From Peptoniphilaceae bacterium (GTDB lineage: Bacteria; Bacillota; Clostridia; Tissierellales; Peptoniphilaceae), in assembly GCA_022779285.1 (NCBI GenBank), contig JALFST010000002.1:1-64000 (forward strand): a stretch of DNA of 64,000 bases, given 5' to 3'. Shown here piece by piece: positions 7,611-15,833 of this stretch. Below the pieces are notes generated by a model. The model was not told where the DNA came from, ran no database searches, and saw only the letters and a program-made list of their open reading frames with translations. The first letter of the stretch is position 1. Every line of letters begins with the position of its first letter. Both the position numbers and the translations under genes were made by a program.

Positions 7611-8765
7611 ATGTTTACAGTAACAGGATCACAAATTTCACCATCTAGTTATGAAAATACTCTTAAGGAGATTAACCAACAGCCTGAGAAATGGCTTGAT
7701 GTATTTACTAATTATGAATTAAACCATTCTAAAATCGAAGACTTTTTAAATGGGATTCGGCAGGGATCAGACAAACCTATCAGAGTAATATTTACAGGAG
7801 CAGGTACTAGTGAATATGTCGGAAACACCATTGTTGACTATCTCAATCAATTTTCTAAAGATTTTAGATTTGAATCCATAGGAACAACAAGCCTTGTTTC
7901 AAATCCTTACTTATATTTTAAAAAAAATGAAAAGACTCTTCTGGTTTCCTTTGCCAGAAGTGGAAATAGTCCTGAGAGCTTAGCTGCAGTGGGTATTTCA
8001 AAAAAACTTGTCACACCCCTATACCAGCTTGCCATCACCTGTGCAGAAGACGGAAAGCTTGCTATGCATCTTGCAAACGATCCAAACGCTTTGGTTTTAA
8101 TAATGCCTGAGGGAACAAACGATAAGGGTTTTGCCATGACATCTTCTTTCTCTTGCATGATGTTAAGTGCTCTCTTAGTTTTCGGGCCCAATTCGCTTAT
8201 TGAAAAAAAAGCTGGAATCAATAAAATTGTTAATGCCGCCAATAAAGTACTTGAAAGAGCAGAAGAAATTCAGAAGCTGTTGGATTTTGATTTTTCAAGA
8301 ATCATATATTTAGGCTCAGGTCCACTCTATGGACTTACCAATGAATGCAGGTTAAAAGTTCTTGAATTGACAGCGGGTCAGGTTGCAACTATGCATGAGT
8401 CCAGCATGGGTTTCAGACATGGCCCTAAGTCCTTTATAAATGATAATAGTTTTGTCATAGATCTTATCTCTAATGACAACTATACACGCCAATATGATGG
8501 CGACATCTTGAATGAAGTTTATCATGACGGAATTGCTAAAAAAGTGCTTGCTTTATCAGCTAAAGACATAGAGGGAGATTTTGATAAGTTCATTTTGAGT
8601 GAGGCACAAGACTTGGAGGATATTGAACTGGCTTTTCCATATGTTATGTTTGCCCAATACCTGGCCTTGCTTACAAGTTTAAGGGTGGGGAATACTCCTG
8701 ACACTCCTTCAAAAACCGGTACAGTGAACAGGGTGGTGAAAGGAGTAACCATTCACGAGCTATGA
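7611..8765 (+). CDS. agaS: Galactosamine-6-phosphate deaminase/isomerase AgaS
   Basis: This 384-residue double-SIS-domain sugar isomerase is AgaS-like and converts galactosamine-6-P to tagatose-6-P with loss of ammonia. SIS motifs GAGTSEYVG (63-71) and SFARSGNSPES (113-123) lie in the first domain. LGSGPLYGL, the catalytic-region HESSMGFRHGPKSF and the C-terminal TPSKTGTVNRVV follow in the second. Length fits AgaS (about 384) and not GlmS. AAAGGAG precedes the ATG. It overlaps the kinase gene by 4 bp (ATGA). Its own promoter is not seen because a decayed IS30 lies directly upstream. Confidence 0.92.
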   Translation: MFTVTGSQISPSSYENTLKEINQQPEKWLDVFTNYELNHSKIEDFLNGIRQGSDKPIRVIFTGAGTSEYVGNTIVDYLNQFSKDFRFESIGTTSLVSNPYLYFKKNEKTLLVSFARSGNSPESLAAVGISKKLVTPLYQLAITCAEDGKLAMHLANDPNALVLIMPEGTNDKGFAMTSSFSCMMLSALLVFGPNSLIEKKAGINKIVNAANKVLERAEEIQKLLDFDFSRIIYLGSGPLYGLTNECRLKVLELTAGQVATMHESSMGFRHGPKSFINDNSFVIDLISNDNYTRQYDGDILNEVYHDGIAKKVLALSAKDIEGDFDKFILSEAQDLEDIELAFPYVMFAQYLALLTSLRVGNTPDTPSKTGTVNRVVKGVTIHEL

Positions 8766-9694
8766 TTCTTGCAATTACGCCTAATCCGTCAATAGATATT
8801 TCCTATAAGTTGGATCATTTTGAACCGGCTGCCATAAATAAAATTCAAGACCGGGTAAAAACGCCTGGGGGCAAAGGAATCAATGTTGCTAAAGTTCTTA
8901 AACTGCTAGGAGCAAATCCCATATGTTCCGGTTTTCTTGGCGGAAAGGTCGGAGAATATATAGAAGAAGAACTTGAAATTAGGGGGATTAAAAGCGATTT
9001 TATTAAAATCAATGGAGAAAGCAGATCATGCTATGCGATAAGAAATGGCTTGGATGGACAAATTACTGAACTTAGGGAAAAAGGACCTGAAATATCGGAA
9101 GCGGAGGAAGAAGCTTTTTTTGACAATTTAGAAAAGATTTATCCTGCTATTAGTATTATCACTTGCAGCGGTTCCCTTCCTCTTGGGCTTGGTCAAACTT
9201 TTTATGATAAATTACTTGAGAAAACGAAGGACAAAAAGTTTATTCTCGATACATCAGGAGAATATCTTAGAAAGATAGTGCTTGAAAATCCGATCAAACC
9301 TTTTGCGATAAAGCCAAATATGGATGAGCTTGTCGATATTTTCGGTCAAGAATCCACATTGAAAAAACCTGTTGAACTGCTCAAAGATTATAGGTTAAAA
9401 GATATTCCGCTGGTTATTCTCTCGATGGGGAGCCGGGGAGCAATTTGTAAGTATGAAGATAGGTTTTTCACTTGCACCGTTCCCTCGATTAAAGCCATAA
9501 ATCCCGTTGGCAGCGGAGATTCAAGCCTTGCAGGTTTGGCCTATGGTTTGGATAAGGGGCTTGATATTGAAGAGATATTGTGTTTATCTATGGCATGTGG
9601 AGTTTTAAATGCTATGGAAAGAGAAATAGGACATATTGATGTAAGAATTTTGGAAGATATTAAGAGGCAAATAGAGATAAAGGAGTTGTCATGA
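8762..9694 (+). CDS. lacC: Tagatose-6-phosphate kinase (PfkB family)
   Basis: This 310-residue PfkB-type sugar kinase shows TPGGKGINVAKVL (about 34-46, substrate loop) and NPVGSGDSSLAG (about 247-258). The anion hole and catalytic Asp sit in GSGD rather than the usual GAGD. The family includes LacC and 1-phosphofructokinase. The position between agaS and lacD, with 4-bp overlaps on both sides, indicates phosphorylation of tagatose-6-P to tagatose-1,6-bisphosphate. Confidence in the family is very high; the exact substrate comes from context. Confidence 0.9.
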   Translation: MILAITPNPSIDISYKLDHFEPAAINKIQDRVKTPGGKGINVAKVLKLLGANPICSGFLGGKVGEYIEEELEIRGIKSDFIKINGESRSCYAIRNGLDGQITELREKGPEISEAEEEAFFDNLEKIYPAISIITCSGSLPLGLGQTFYDKLLEKTKDKKFILDTSGEYLRKIVLENPIKPFAIKPNMDELVDIFGQESTLKKPVELLKDYRLKDIPLVILSMGSRGAICKYEDRFFTCTVPSIKAINPVGSGDSSLAGLAYGLDKGLDIEEILCLSMACGVLNAMEREIGHIDVRILEDIKRQIEIKELS

Positions 9695-10662
9695 AAATAT
9701 CAGAAGCTAAGTATCAAAGATTAGAGAACTTGTCCACAGCCGGACATATAATTGCGGCTCTTGCCATTGACCAACGTGATTCAATGGAAAAGATGATGCC
9801 AACCTTAAAAGGAGAAGAGAGAACAGAAACCATTAAGTCATATAAAAGTGAGGTTTCAAGACGTTTAACCCAATATGCATCTTCAATATTATTAGATCCT
9901 ATATATGGGCTGGAGGCCAGTAAACTTCGTCATGAAGGAAGAGGACTTTTACTTTCATATGAGATCAGCGGCTATGAAGATAGCGACAGGTCTTTACGCT
10001 TGTTGGATCATTGGAGTGTTAAGAGGTTGATTGATGAGGGGGCAGATGCAGCAAAAATTCTTCTTTATTATGATGTTGATGATAATGACGAAAATAACGA
10101 TAAGAAGAAAGCTGTTGTTGAAAGAATTGGTGCCGAATGCAGGGCCTTAGATTTACCATTCTTTTTGGAGATCATCACATATGACAGAAATATTGAGGAC
10201 AGCAAGTCGCTGGAATTTGCCAAACGAAAGCCCCATAAGGTTTTGGAAGCAATGAAAGAATTCTCAAAAGAAGAATATATGGTAGATGTTCTGAAAATGG
10301 AAGTACCTGTAAATATGAATTATGTTGAAGGCTATGGAAAGATCAGCTGTTATAGTAAGGATCAGGCTAAAGAGTATTTTCTAAAGCAATCCAAAATAAC
10401 GAATCTCCCATATATATTCTTAAGTGCAGGGGTTTCAATGTCACTCTTCATGGAAACTCTAAGACTTGCTAAGGAAGCCGGAGCTGAATTCCACGGGGTT
10501 TTATGTGGTAGAGCTACTTGGAAGGGCGGAGTTGATGAATATATAAAGTCAAGGCAGGCAGGAATTGATTGGCTTGAAAGTCAGGGCAAAGAGAATATTC
10601 AAGCTTTAAATGAAGTGATCGAGGAAACTTCAACTAGCTGGACCGGTCGCCTTGAAAAATAA
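9691..10662 (+). CDS. lacD: Tagatose-1,6-bisphosphate aldolase, class I
   Basis: This 323-residue class I aldolase of the LacD family cleaves tagatose-1,6-bisphosphate to dihydroxyacetone phosphate and glyceraldehyde-3-phosphate. Family features are LAIDQRDSMEKMM near the N-terminus, SSILLDPIYGLEA, ADAAKILLYYDVDD, VDVLKMEVPVNM (Schiff-base lysine region) and LPYIFLSAGVSMSLF. Length matches LacD (about 325). It overlaps the kinase stop by 4 bp and the GntR start by 11 bp, completing the pathway to glycolysis. Confidence 0.93.
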   Translation: MKISEAKYQRLENLSTAGHIIAALAIDQRDSMEKMMPTLKGEERTETIKSYKSEVSRRLTQYASSILLDPIYGLEASKLRHEGRGLLLSYEISGYEDSDRSLRLLDHWSVKRLIDEGADAAKILLYYDVDDNDENNDKKKAVVERIGAECRALDLPFFLEIITYDRNIEDSKSLEFAKRKPHKVLEAMKEFSKEEYMVDVLKMEVPVNMNYVEGYGKISCYSKDQAKEYFLKQSKITNLPYIFLSAGVSMSLFMETLRLAKEAGAEFHGVLCGRATWKGGVDEYIKSRQAGIDWLESQGKENIQALNEVIEETSTSWTGRLEK

Positions 10663-11368
10663 ATCTTATCTCCATCAACAATTAAATGATGCCCTCCTTG
10701 AAGAAATCCTACAAATGAAGCCTGGTGAGAAGATACCTTCAGAAAGGCAACTATGTGATATTTATGGCGTGTCAAGAACAACTGTTAGAAATGCCATCCT
10801 CGATTTGGAATATCAAGGGAAATTACGCCGAATTCAAGGTAAGGGAACATTTGTATTAGATCCAAAAGATTCCAGAGAAAATCTTTCCCACTATTACAGT
10901 TTTACTGAAGAAACCAAGAAAAGAGGCATGATTCCTCGTTCGGCCCTCCTTGAATACCATATCGTTGCTGCAAGCATCCTGGTTCAAGATGCCCTTAGTC
11001 TTGCTAGCGGGGAAGATGTTATAGAGTTCTTAAGGCTGCGTATGGCAAATGAAGAACCAATGATGCTGGAAAGGACCTTTATTCCATATAGCTATTTTTC
11101 AGAAGTTACAAAGAAGATGCTTGAATCTTCTCCCCTCTATGATATTTTTGAAAAGAGCTATAATAGGAAAATATATACAGTTAATGAACGTTTTAGCGTT
11201 GCACTTCTTGATTCTAAGCAGGCAGAACTTCTGGGAGAGAAGGCTCATCATCCTTGCCTAAAGATCGAGAGAAGATCTTATGATGCAGATGGAATAGCGC
11301 TTGAGTTCACGATAAGTGTTGCTGCAGGAAATAAGTTTCATTATGAGACAACTTATAATCCTCAGTAA
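10652..11368 (+). CDS. GntR/HutC-family regulator of the island
   Basis: This 238-residue transcription factor has an N-terminal winged helix (GEKIPSERQLCDIYGVSRTT, then LRRIQGKGTFV) and a UTRA effector domain of the HutC type (VIEFLRLRMANEEPMMLERTFIP). Regulators of this group sense sugar phosphates in amino sugar operons. The TTG at 10652 is taken as start because the winged-helix N-terminus needs it and no in-frame ATG suits. It overlaps lacD by 11 bp, implying coupled translation. It probably binds the TGGT(N4)ACCA repeats at 6324-6341 and 6512-6523. Confidence 0.88.
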   Translation: MKNKSYLHQQLNDALLEEILQMKPGEKIPSERQLCDIYGVSRTTVRNAILDLEYQGKLRRIQGKGTFVLDPKDSRENLSHYYSFTEETKKRGMIPRSALLEYHIVAASILVQDALSLASGEDVIEFLRLRMANEEPMMLERTFIPYSYFSEVTKKMLESSPLYDIFEKSYNRKIYTVNERFSVALLDSKQAELLGEKAHHPCLKIERRSYDADGIALEFTISVAAGNKFHYETTYNPQ

Positions 11369-11416
11369 ATGATTGCGGTATAAAAGTGTTTGGACCTATT
11401 GAAGATTAAGATATGG

Positions 11417-11455
11417 AACGCCCCTCACCATAAGCTTGATGAGGGGCGTTTTTTT
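11417..11455 (+). terminator. Terminator after the GntR gene
   Basis: AACGCCCCTCA (11417-11427) pairs perfectly with TGAGGGGCGTT (11440-11450) and is followed by a T run. It closes the agaS-lacC-lacD-GntR operon. Confidence 0.92.
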
Positions 11456-11460
11456 CATGT

Positions 11461-11510
11461 GATAGGTTGTAAAATTCAATGCGACACCTAATATAAACAA
11501 AAACTCATAC
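11461..11510 (+). mobile_element. IS30-family terminal fragment
   Basis: GATAGGTTGTAAAATTC, GCGACACC and the following AAACTCATAC match the left 50 bp of the IS30 copy at 6552. Similarity stops abruptly at 11510, where recombinase-derived sequence begins. Confidence 0.8.
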
Positions 11511-11521
11511 TAACCGGAAGA

Positions 11522-11889
11522 TTCAAAAGTTAGAATTGCAAAACTCGACTCCATCGTTCAAAATCTATATGAAGATAACTTAGAAGGTCAAATCTCTGAC
11601 CAAAGATTTGAAAAAAAGGCGAAAGCTTATGATGAAGAAGAAATTTCACTTCAAAAAGAATACTTGAACTTGAAAGCACGATTACTAAATCGCAGGAAGA
11701 AGAACTCAATGTGGGATCATTCCTAAAACCGGTCAGGAAGTACACGGATATTAAAAAACGGATCCGGAAATCATAAGAACATTGTAGATAAGATTTCTGC
11801 AGAACAAGCAGAAAAAATTCCCGGAACAAATCTTAAAAAGCAGACGATTTGGATTTATTGGAATTATATAGGGAAAGTAGAAATATAAA
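11522..11889 (+). pseudogene. Serine recombinase C-terminal remnant
   Basis: Three frames together give the C-terminal part of a large serine recombinase of the conjugative-transposon type. The pieces are IVQNLYEDNLEGQISDQRF, EEELNVGSFLKPVRKYTDIK and the terminal QTIWIYWNYIGKVEI. These match the coiled-coil and DUF4368-like tail of such recombinases. Frameshifts and stops separate the pieces, and the catalytic N-terminal domain is absent. It is a relic of the element that may have brought in the island. Confidence 0.8.
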
Positions 11890-11937
11890 AATCGGCACAA
11901 AGATTAACCTTCATGCCGATTAAATATTAAGGAATAA

Positions 11938-11977
11938 AATCCCTAATTAAGAGCCTCTAAATCCGCTCGTTTTTTAT
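11938..11977 (-). repeat. Right boundary inverted repeat of the island
   Basis: The complement reads ATAAAAAACGAGCGG, AGGCTC and AATTAGGGATT. It matches 1586-1624 in inverted orientation with small insertions. It begins 12 bp beyond the stop of the gamma-carbonic anhydrase gene, mirroring the left copy at the stop of the Spx-like gene. Confidence 0.7.
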
Positions 11978-11989
11978 CGGACGAAAGGG

Positions 11990-12502
11990 CTATTTTTCTT
12001 GCGCCTTGTACAGTACCCGACGCTCTTCATAATCGCCTGCATTGTGAAGGTTGGCCGCAATCTCCTCCGGAGTAGTTTCTCGGACGATTTTTCCCGGCAC
12101 TCCCACGACTAACGATCCGTCTGGAATGACTTTGTTTCCGGCAACAAGAGCGCCTGCGCCGATGATACAGTTTTTGCCGATGACAGCGCCGTCCAAAAGG
12201 ATGGCGCCCATGCCGATGAGTGAGCCGTCTCCGACGGTGGCACCGTGTACGATGGCGCCGTGACCGATGCTTACATTCTTTCCAATGTGGATTTCGGTAT
12301 TGAGATCGGTATGAAATACGGCATTATCCTGAACATTGGAGCCCTCTTCGATGGCAATGGATCCGAAATCTCCGCGAAGTGTGGCATTACACCAAACGGT
12401 GACGCGTTCGCCGAGGGTCACGTCTCCGATCAGCACGGCAGAGTCGTCGATATAGGCGCTTTCGGGAACCACCGGTGTAAAATTACGATATTTACGAATC
12501 AT
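11990..12502 (-). CDS. Gamma-carbonic anhydrase family protein
   Basis: This 170-residue left-handed beta-helix protein has hexapeptide repeats throughout. Likely metal ligands are His64 (VFHTD), His81 (IGHG) and His86 (IVHG), the three-histidine pattern of Cam/YrdA-like gamma-carbonic anhydrases. Such proteins bind Zn or Fe and may hydrate carbon dioxide, but many are uncharacterised. A ribosome binding site (AAAGGAA) precedes the ATG. Before the island arrived it would have faced the Spx-like gene convergently. Confidence 0.9.
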   Translation of the reverse strand: MIRKYRNFTPVVPESAYIDDSAVLIGDVTLGERVTVWCNATLRGDFGSIAIEEGSNVQDNAVFHTDLNTEIHIGKNVSIGHGAIVHGATVGDGSLIGMGAILLDGAVIGKNCIIGAGALVAGNKVIPDGSLVVGVPGKIVRETTPEEIAANLHNAGDYEERRVLYKAQEK

Positions 12503-12588
12503 AGTTTTTCCTTTCTATGGTTGTGTAATAGGAACAAAAACATTATACCCGTTTTGGAAGAAGAAATGGAAAGGAGAACAGGAATACA

Positions 12589-13893
12589 ATGCAAAATGGT
12601 ACATTGGAAAACACATATTGGCAGAGACAATGGCAAGGAATCATCCACTATTTCCGGCATCTGCGAAGGAATCTTTTTTCCGCCGGAAAATGGATTGCCT
12701 TCAGTTTGATTGTCGGAATTCTGGTAGGAGGCCTTTCCGCTCTTTTCGCATTAGGAATCGGCAAGGTGACGGCATGGCGCTTAGCGCATAGTTGGATGCT
12801 TTTCGGCTTACCGATCGCGGGAATGATTATTGTATATTTTTATGAAAAATTCGGAGACAGCATAGAGGGAGGCACCAATCTGGTGTTAACTTCCATTCGC
12901 GAGAGAAAAGAAATTCCCGGAAGGATGGCGCCGATGATTTTCGGAGCAACATTGCTTACGCATGCCTTTGGCGGTTCTGCGGGACGCGAGGGCGCGGCGC
13001 TGCAGCTGGGAGGAAGTCTTGGCTCCAAGGTAGGAGAAGCCCTTCACCTGGATCGCGATGATGTACGGCGTGCCATCATGTGCGGCATGAGCGCGTCCTT
13101 TTCGGCGCTTTTCGGAACACCGCTGGCCGCCACCGTTTTGCCGCTGGGAATGACAACGGTGGGTGCTATGTATTATTCGGCGCTGGTTCCCTGTTCGATC
13201 GCATCGATTGCGGCCTACTTTGTTGCAGGAATGCTCGGCGTTCCGCCGGAGCAGTATTCCATCCCCGTGATGCCGGATTTGGTGCCGGGATTATTAAGAG
13301 CGGCGCTTCTGGCGCTGCTTTGCGCGGTAGTGAGCAGCTTTTTTTGCTGGATGATGCATATGACGGAGCATCAGTTCAGAAAATGGCTTCCCAATCCGTA
13401 TTTACGCGTTTTGGCCGGTTCCGGCATGATCCTGCTGATGACATATCTGGCGGGCTCGCAGGAATTCAACGGGACGGGAAATGGCGTGATTCATGCGCTC
13501 CTGACCGATCCCGAAATGCATCTGATTCCTTGGGCATTTTTCATTAAAATCGTATTTACCGCCGTCACTCTGGGGAGCGGCTTTAAGGGCGGAGAAATCG
13601 TCCCGTCGCTATTCATCGGGGCAAGCTTCGGTGCGCTTTATGCCCAATGGATCGGAGGATATCCTCCGTTTTATGCCGCTATCGGCATGGCGTGTCTTTT
13701 TTGCGGCGTTACCAATACGCCCATCAGCGCGCTGCTCATCAGCTTCGAGCTTTTCGGATTCGGCAATATGCCGTTTTTTCTGATTGCGGTCAGCCTCACG
13801 TATCTTTTTTCGGGCAACTACGGTTTGTATCGCGCACAACGCATACGCTACGGAAAGTTCGATATTTCTCAAAAGGACAGCAGGATTCATTAA
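12589..13893 (+). CDS. ClC-family chloride channel/antiporter
   Basis: This 434-residue polytopic membrane protein is a ClC. The GSAGREG motif (about residues 130-136) carries the gating-type glutamate. GSGFKGGEIVPSLFIGASFG forms the later anion-filter region, with GGEIVP in place of the common GGIFAP. CBS domains are absent, as in short bacterial ClCs. Substrate could be chloride or another halide. No fluoride riboswitch is visible upstream, so a fluoride role is not supported. The ATG follows AAAGGAGA closely. Confidence 0.9.
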   Translation: MQNGTLENTYWQRQWQGIIHYFRHLRRNLFSAGKWIAFSLIVGILVGGLSALFALGIGKVTAWRLAHSWMLFGLPIAGMIIVYFYEKFGDSIEGGTNLVLTSIRERKEIPGRMAPMIFGATLLTHAFGGSAGREGAALQLGGSLGSKVGEALHLDRDDVRRAIMCGMSASFSALFGTPLAATVLPLGMTTVGAMYYSALVPCSIASIAAYFVAGMLGVPPEQYSIPVMPDLVPGLLRAALLALLCAVVSSFFCWMMHMTEHQFRKWLPNPYLRVLAGSGMILLMTYLAGSQEFNGTGNGVIHALLTDPEMHLIPWAFFIKIVFTAVTLGSGFKGGEIVPSLFIGASFGALYAQWIGGYPPFYAAIGMACLFCGVTNTPISALLISFELFGFGNMPFFLIAVSLTYLFSGNYGLYRAQRIRYGKFDISQKDSRIH

Positions 13894-13901
13894 AGGGGGA
13901 A

Positions 13902-13939
13902 AGGGCGATCTGCAAGCATTTTGCGGATTGCTCTTTTTT
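13902..13939 (+). terminator. Terminator after the ClC gene
   Basis: AGGGCGATCTGCAA (13902-13915) pairs with TTGCGGATTGCTCT (13921-13934) using three G-U pairs, followed by a T run. It lies about 10 bp after the ClC stop. Confidence 0.85.
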
Positions 13940-14030
13940 GGGTTTGAAAATTCCAAATGATAGTGGAAAAAAGCGAAAAAAGATGGTATGATTTCCATGT
14001 GCTGTAACGGCACATTTTTTCCACACTGAA

Positions 14031-14076
14031 GTTAGCATTAACTAACTATTTTTGACCGATAGTTAATATATGCTAA
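14031..14076. promoter_or_regulatory. DtxR/IdeR-like repeat cluster upstream of DUF3793
   Basis: GTTAG-CATTAA-CTAAC (14031-14046) is an inverted repeat, and TAGTTAATATATGCTAAC (14059-14076) contains further copies of the same half-sites. The GTTAG/CTAAC halves resemble boxes bound by DtxR-family metal-dependent repressors. The cluster lies about 110-150 bp before the DUF3793 start and overlaps a possible promoter (TTGACC at 14052-14057). Binding is inferred only. Confidence 0.4.
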
Positions 14077-14183
14077 CAAAACACGGCATACATATGGCAT
14101 AAAAATCGGAAAATCTTGAGACAAGAGGACATCGCGGACATACGGGATACGCGAAGATTTTCATCGTAAGGAAAGGAGCGATT

Positions 14184-14765
14184 ATGTGCATATCGGAAGC
14201 CTGCTTTGTGCGCTATTGTTCACCGACACTGGCAGGATTGAAAACGGCAAATCTTTTTTCCTGCTCGGTCGAAAGCTCGGAGGCACTCCGAAAAACGATC
14301 GGCGAGCTGAATCAGGCGCTTTCCCCGAAGGGAATCCGCGTTGTTTCTCTGCGCTATCGCAGGGGATGTGCCCTGATCTATTCCTATCGTCCGGATTGTC
14401 TGGAACGCGATTTGAAAAATGAATGTGCGTGCCGTTTGTTGCAGAAGTGTGGTTATTCCTCGACCAATCCGGAATGCTGCCTGTCCCGGCTGATTGACAG
14501 GCTGGCATCACAGGAGGACTTTCCTCATGAAATCGGGCTCTTTCTGGGCTATCCGCCGGAGGATGTTTCGGGCTTTATCGAACATGGAGCCAGAGATTAT
14601 AAATGCTCCGGAAAATGGAAGGTATACGGAGATGAGGAGAGGGCGAGGAAAATTTTTGAAAAGTACAATATTTGTACGAAGATCCTATGTGCGCAGCATG
14701 CGCAGGGAAAGCCGCTCGATCGCCTGACGGTTGCGGTCGGAGCGACGGAAAGGAGCAGAGCATGA
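14184..14765 (+). CDS. DUF3793 family protein
   Basis: This 193-residue protein matches the DUF3793 pattern of anaerobic Firmicutes: CFVRYCSPTLAGLKTANLFSC, a central VSLRYRRGCALIYSYRP, and HEIGLFLGYPPEDVSGFIEH followed by the KCSGKWKVYGD block. It is rich in cysteine. No function is established. It overlaps the flavodoxin gene by 4 bp (ATGA), and DUF3793 genes are often found next to flavodoxins. This suggests a link with flavodoxin-dependent electron transfer or iron limitation. AAGGAG precedes the ATG at 14184. Confidence 0.82.
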   Translation: MCISEACFVRYCSPTLAGLKTANLFSCSVESSEALRKTIGELNQALSPKGIRVVSLRYRRGCALIYSYRPDCLERDLKNECACRLLQKCGYSSTNPECCLSRLIDRLASQEDFPHEIGLFLGYPPEDVSGFIEHGARDYKCSGKWKVYGDEERARKIFEKYNICTKILCAQHAQGKPLDRLTVAVGATERSRA

Positions 14766-15184
14766 GTAAGGTTGCGGTTGTTTATTGGAGCGGAACGGGC
14801 AACACGGAGCAGATGGCACAGGCCGTTCTGGAAGGTGCGCAGGGAGCCGGGGCGGAGACACAGCTTTTTACCGCATCAGAATTTGACGCCGGTCAGATGG
14901 AGCATTTTGATGCGATTGCATTCGGTTGTCCGGCGATGGGATCAGAGGTTTTGGAGGAAGAGGAGTTTCAGCCCATGTTTGATTCCGTTGAGGGAAAATT
15001 GAAGGGCAAAAAAATCGCGCTCTTCGGATCCTATGGCTGGGGAGACGGCGAATGGATGCGCAGCTGGGAGGATACCTGCCGCGGCGCAGGCGCAAACCTC
15101 ATCGATGACGGACTGATGTGCAATGAAGCTCCGGACGAGAACGCCTTAGAGGAATGCAGGGATCTCGGAAAAGCGCTGGCGTAA
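14762..15184 (+). CDS. Flavodoxin
   Basis: This 140-residue short-chain flavodoxin is an FMN-binding one-electron carrier that can replace ferredoxin when iron is scarce. The phosphate-binding loop is WSGTGNTEQMA (about 10-20). The aromatic-flanked loops FGCPAMGSEVLE and FGSYGWGDGEWM bind the isoalloxazine ring. The ATG at 14762 overlaps the DUF3793 stop and follows AAAGGAG. A strong bidirectional terminator lies 39 bp after the stop. Confidence 0.94.
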   Translation: MSKVAVVYWSGTGNTEQMAQAVLEGAQGAGAETQLFTASEFDAGQMEHFDAIAFGCPAMGSEVLEEEEFQPMFDSVEGKLKGKKIALFGSYGWGDGEWMRSWEDTCRGAGANLIDDGLMCNEAPDENALEECRDLGKALA

Positions 15185-15222
15185 GCGCATTCGAAGCATT
15201 CCTCCAATGCATTTCAGGCATC

Positions 15223-15258
15223 AAAAATCCCCGGCTCCCTGCGGAGCCGGGGATTTTT
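15223..15258. terminator. Bidirectional terminator
   Basis: AAAAATCCCCGGCTCC (15223-15238) pairs perfectly with GGAGCCGGGGATTTTT (15243-15258). It ends the flavodoxin operon and, on the other strand, the lipoprotein gene. Confidence 0.93.
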
Positions 15259-15833
15259 CAGTGACTGACCGAGTTTTCCCGTGTCTCGGATTCTTGCTGT
15301 TGCTCAGAAGCCTGTGTATGAAACTCGTCCTCATGCTCTTTGAGTAATTGAACGCGTTCTTTTCCGATTTCCAAAAGATTCTCATTCGAGAGGCGGAAGA
15401 TTTCGGAAGAGTTTCCGTCGGCAGATTCTTCCTTGACCTCCAATACCTCAGAGGCGGAAAGATCGATTCGCCAGGTGTAGGTGATATCGGCGGGAAAAGG
15501 CTCGGCTTGAAAATAGGTGTCCTGAAAGAAGCGGAAGCTCAGCCGGACGATATTGAGCTTCGGATTGTATTGCACTTCATAGTAGTTGGATTCCGGAAAA
15601 ACGGGATCGGAGGCATCGTCTGTATAAACGGCAAGATCCCGGCCCCTTTCCACCCACAAATCGTCGAAGAGAGAATATTCCGTGTGAAGAGGGATGTCCG
15701 GCTCTGAAGAGCTTTCCTGAAACAGAAAATCAGGATCGGAGGATTTGACAGAGGCATCCGGCGGGAGTGTTTCTTTTTTGCCGCATGCTATCAAGGTAAG
15801 GGATAGAAAGATCAATAATAGAGCTTTGCGCAT
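15258..15833 (-). CDS. Putative lipoprotein
   Basis: This 191-residue protein starts with a lipoprotein signal peptide (MRKALLLIFLSLTLIAC) with a lipobox cysteine at residue 17. An acidic, serine-rich linker and a mixed alpha/beta region without a recognised domain follow. It should be anchored outside the membrane. The ATG at 15833 is supported by AGGAGA seven bases upstream; a longer open frame extends further but lacks these signals. It is convergent with the flavodoxin and shares its terminator. Function unknown. Confidence 0.8.
   Translation of the reverse strand: MRKALLLIFLSLTLIACGKKETLPPDASVKSSDPDFLFQESSSEPDIPLHTEYSLFDDLWVERGRDLAVYTDDASDPVFPESNYYEVQYNPKLNIVRLSFRFFQDTYFQAEPFPADITYTWRIDLSASEVLEVKEESADGNSSEIFRLSNENLLEIGKERVQLLKEHEDEFHTQASEQQQESETRENSVSH

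Larger units (their letters stand above)
11369..11989. other. Right boundary of the island, non-coding
   Basis: No intact gene is present. In order, the stretch holds the terminator of the plus-strand operon, an IS30 end fragment, a decayed serine recombinase, a short hairpin at 11890-11921 and the right copy of the boundary inverted repeat. Confidence 0.75.

Noticed and set aside
12503..12588. Possible fluoride riboswitch before the ClC gene
   Set aside because: The expected fluoride aptamer motifs are not present in this short gap.
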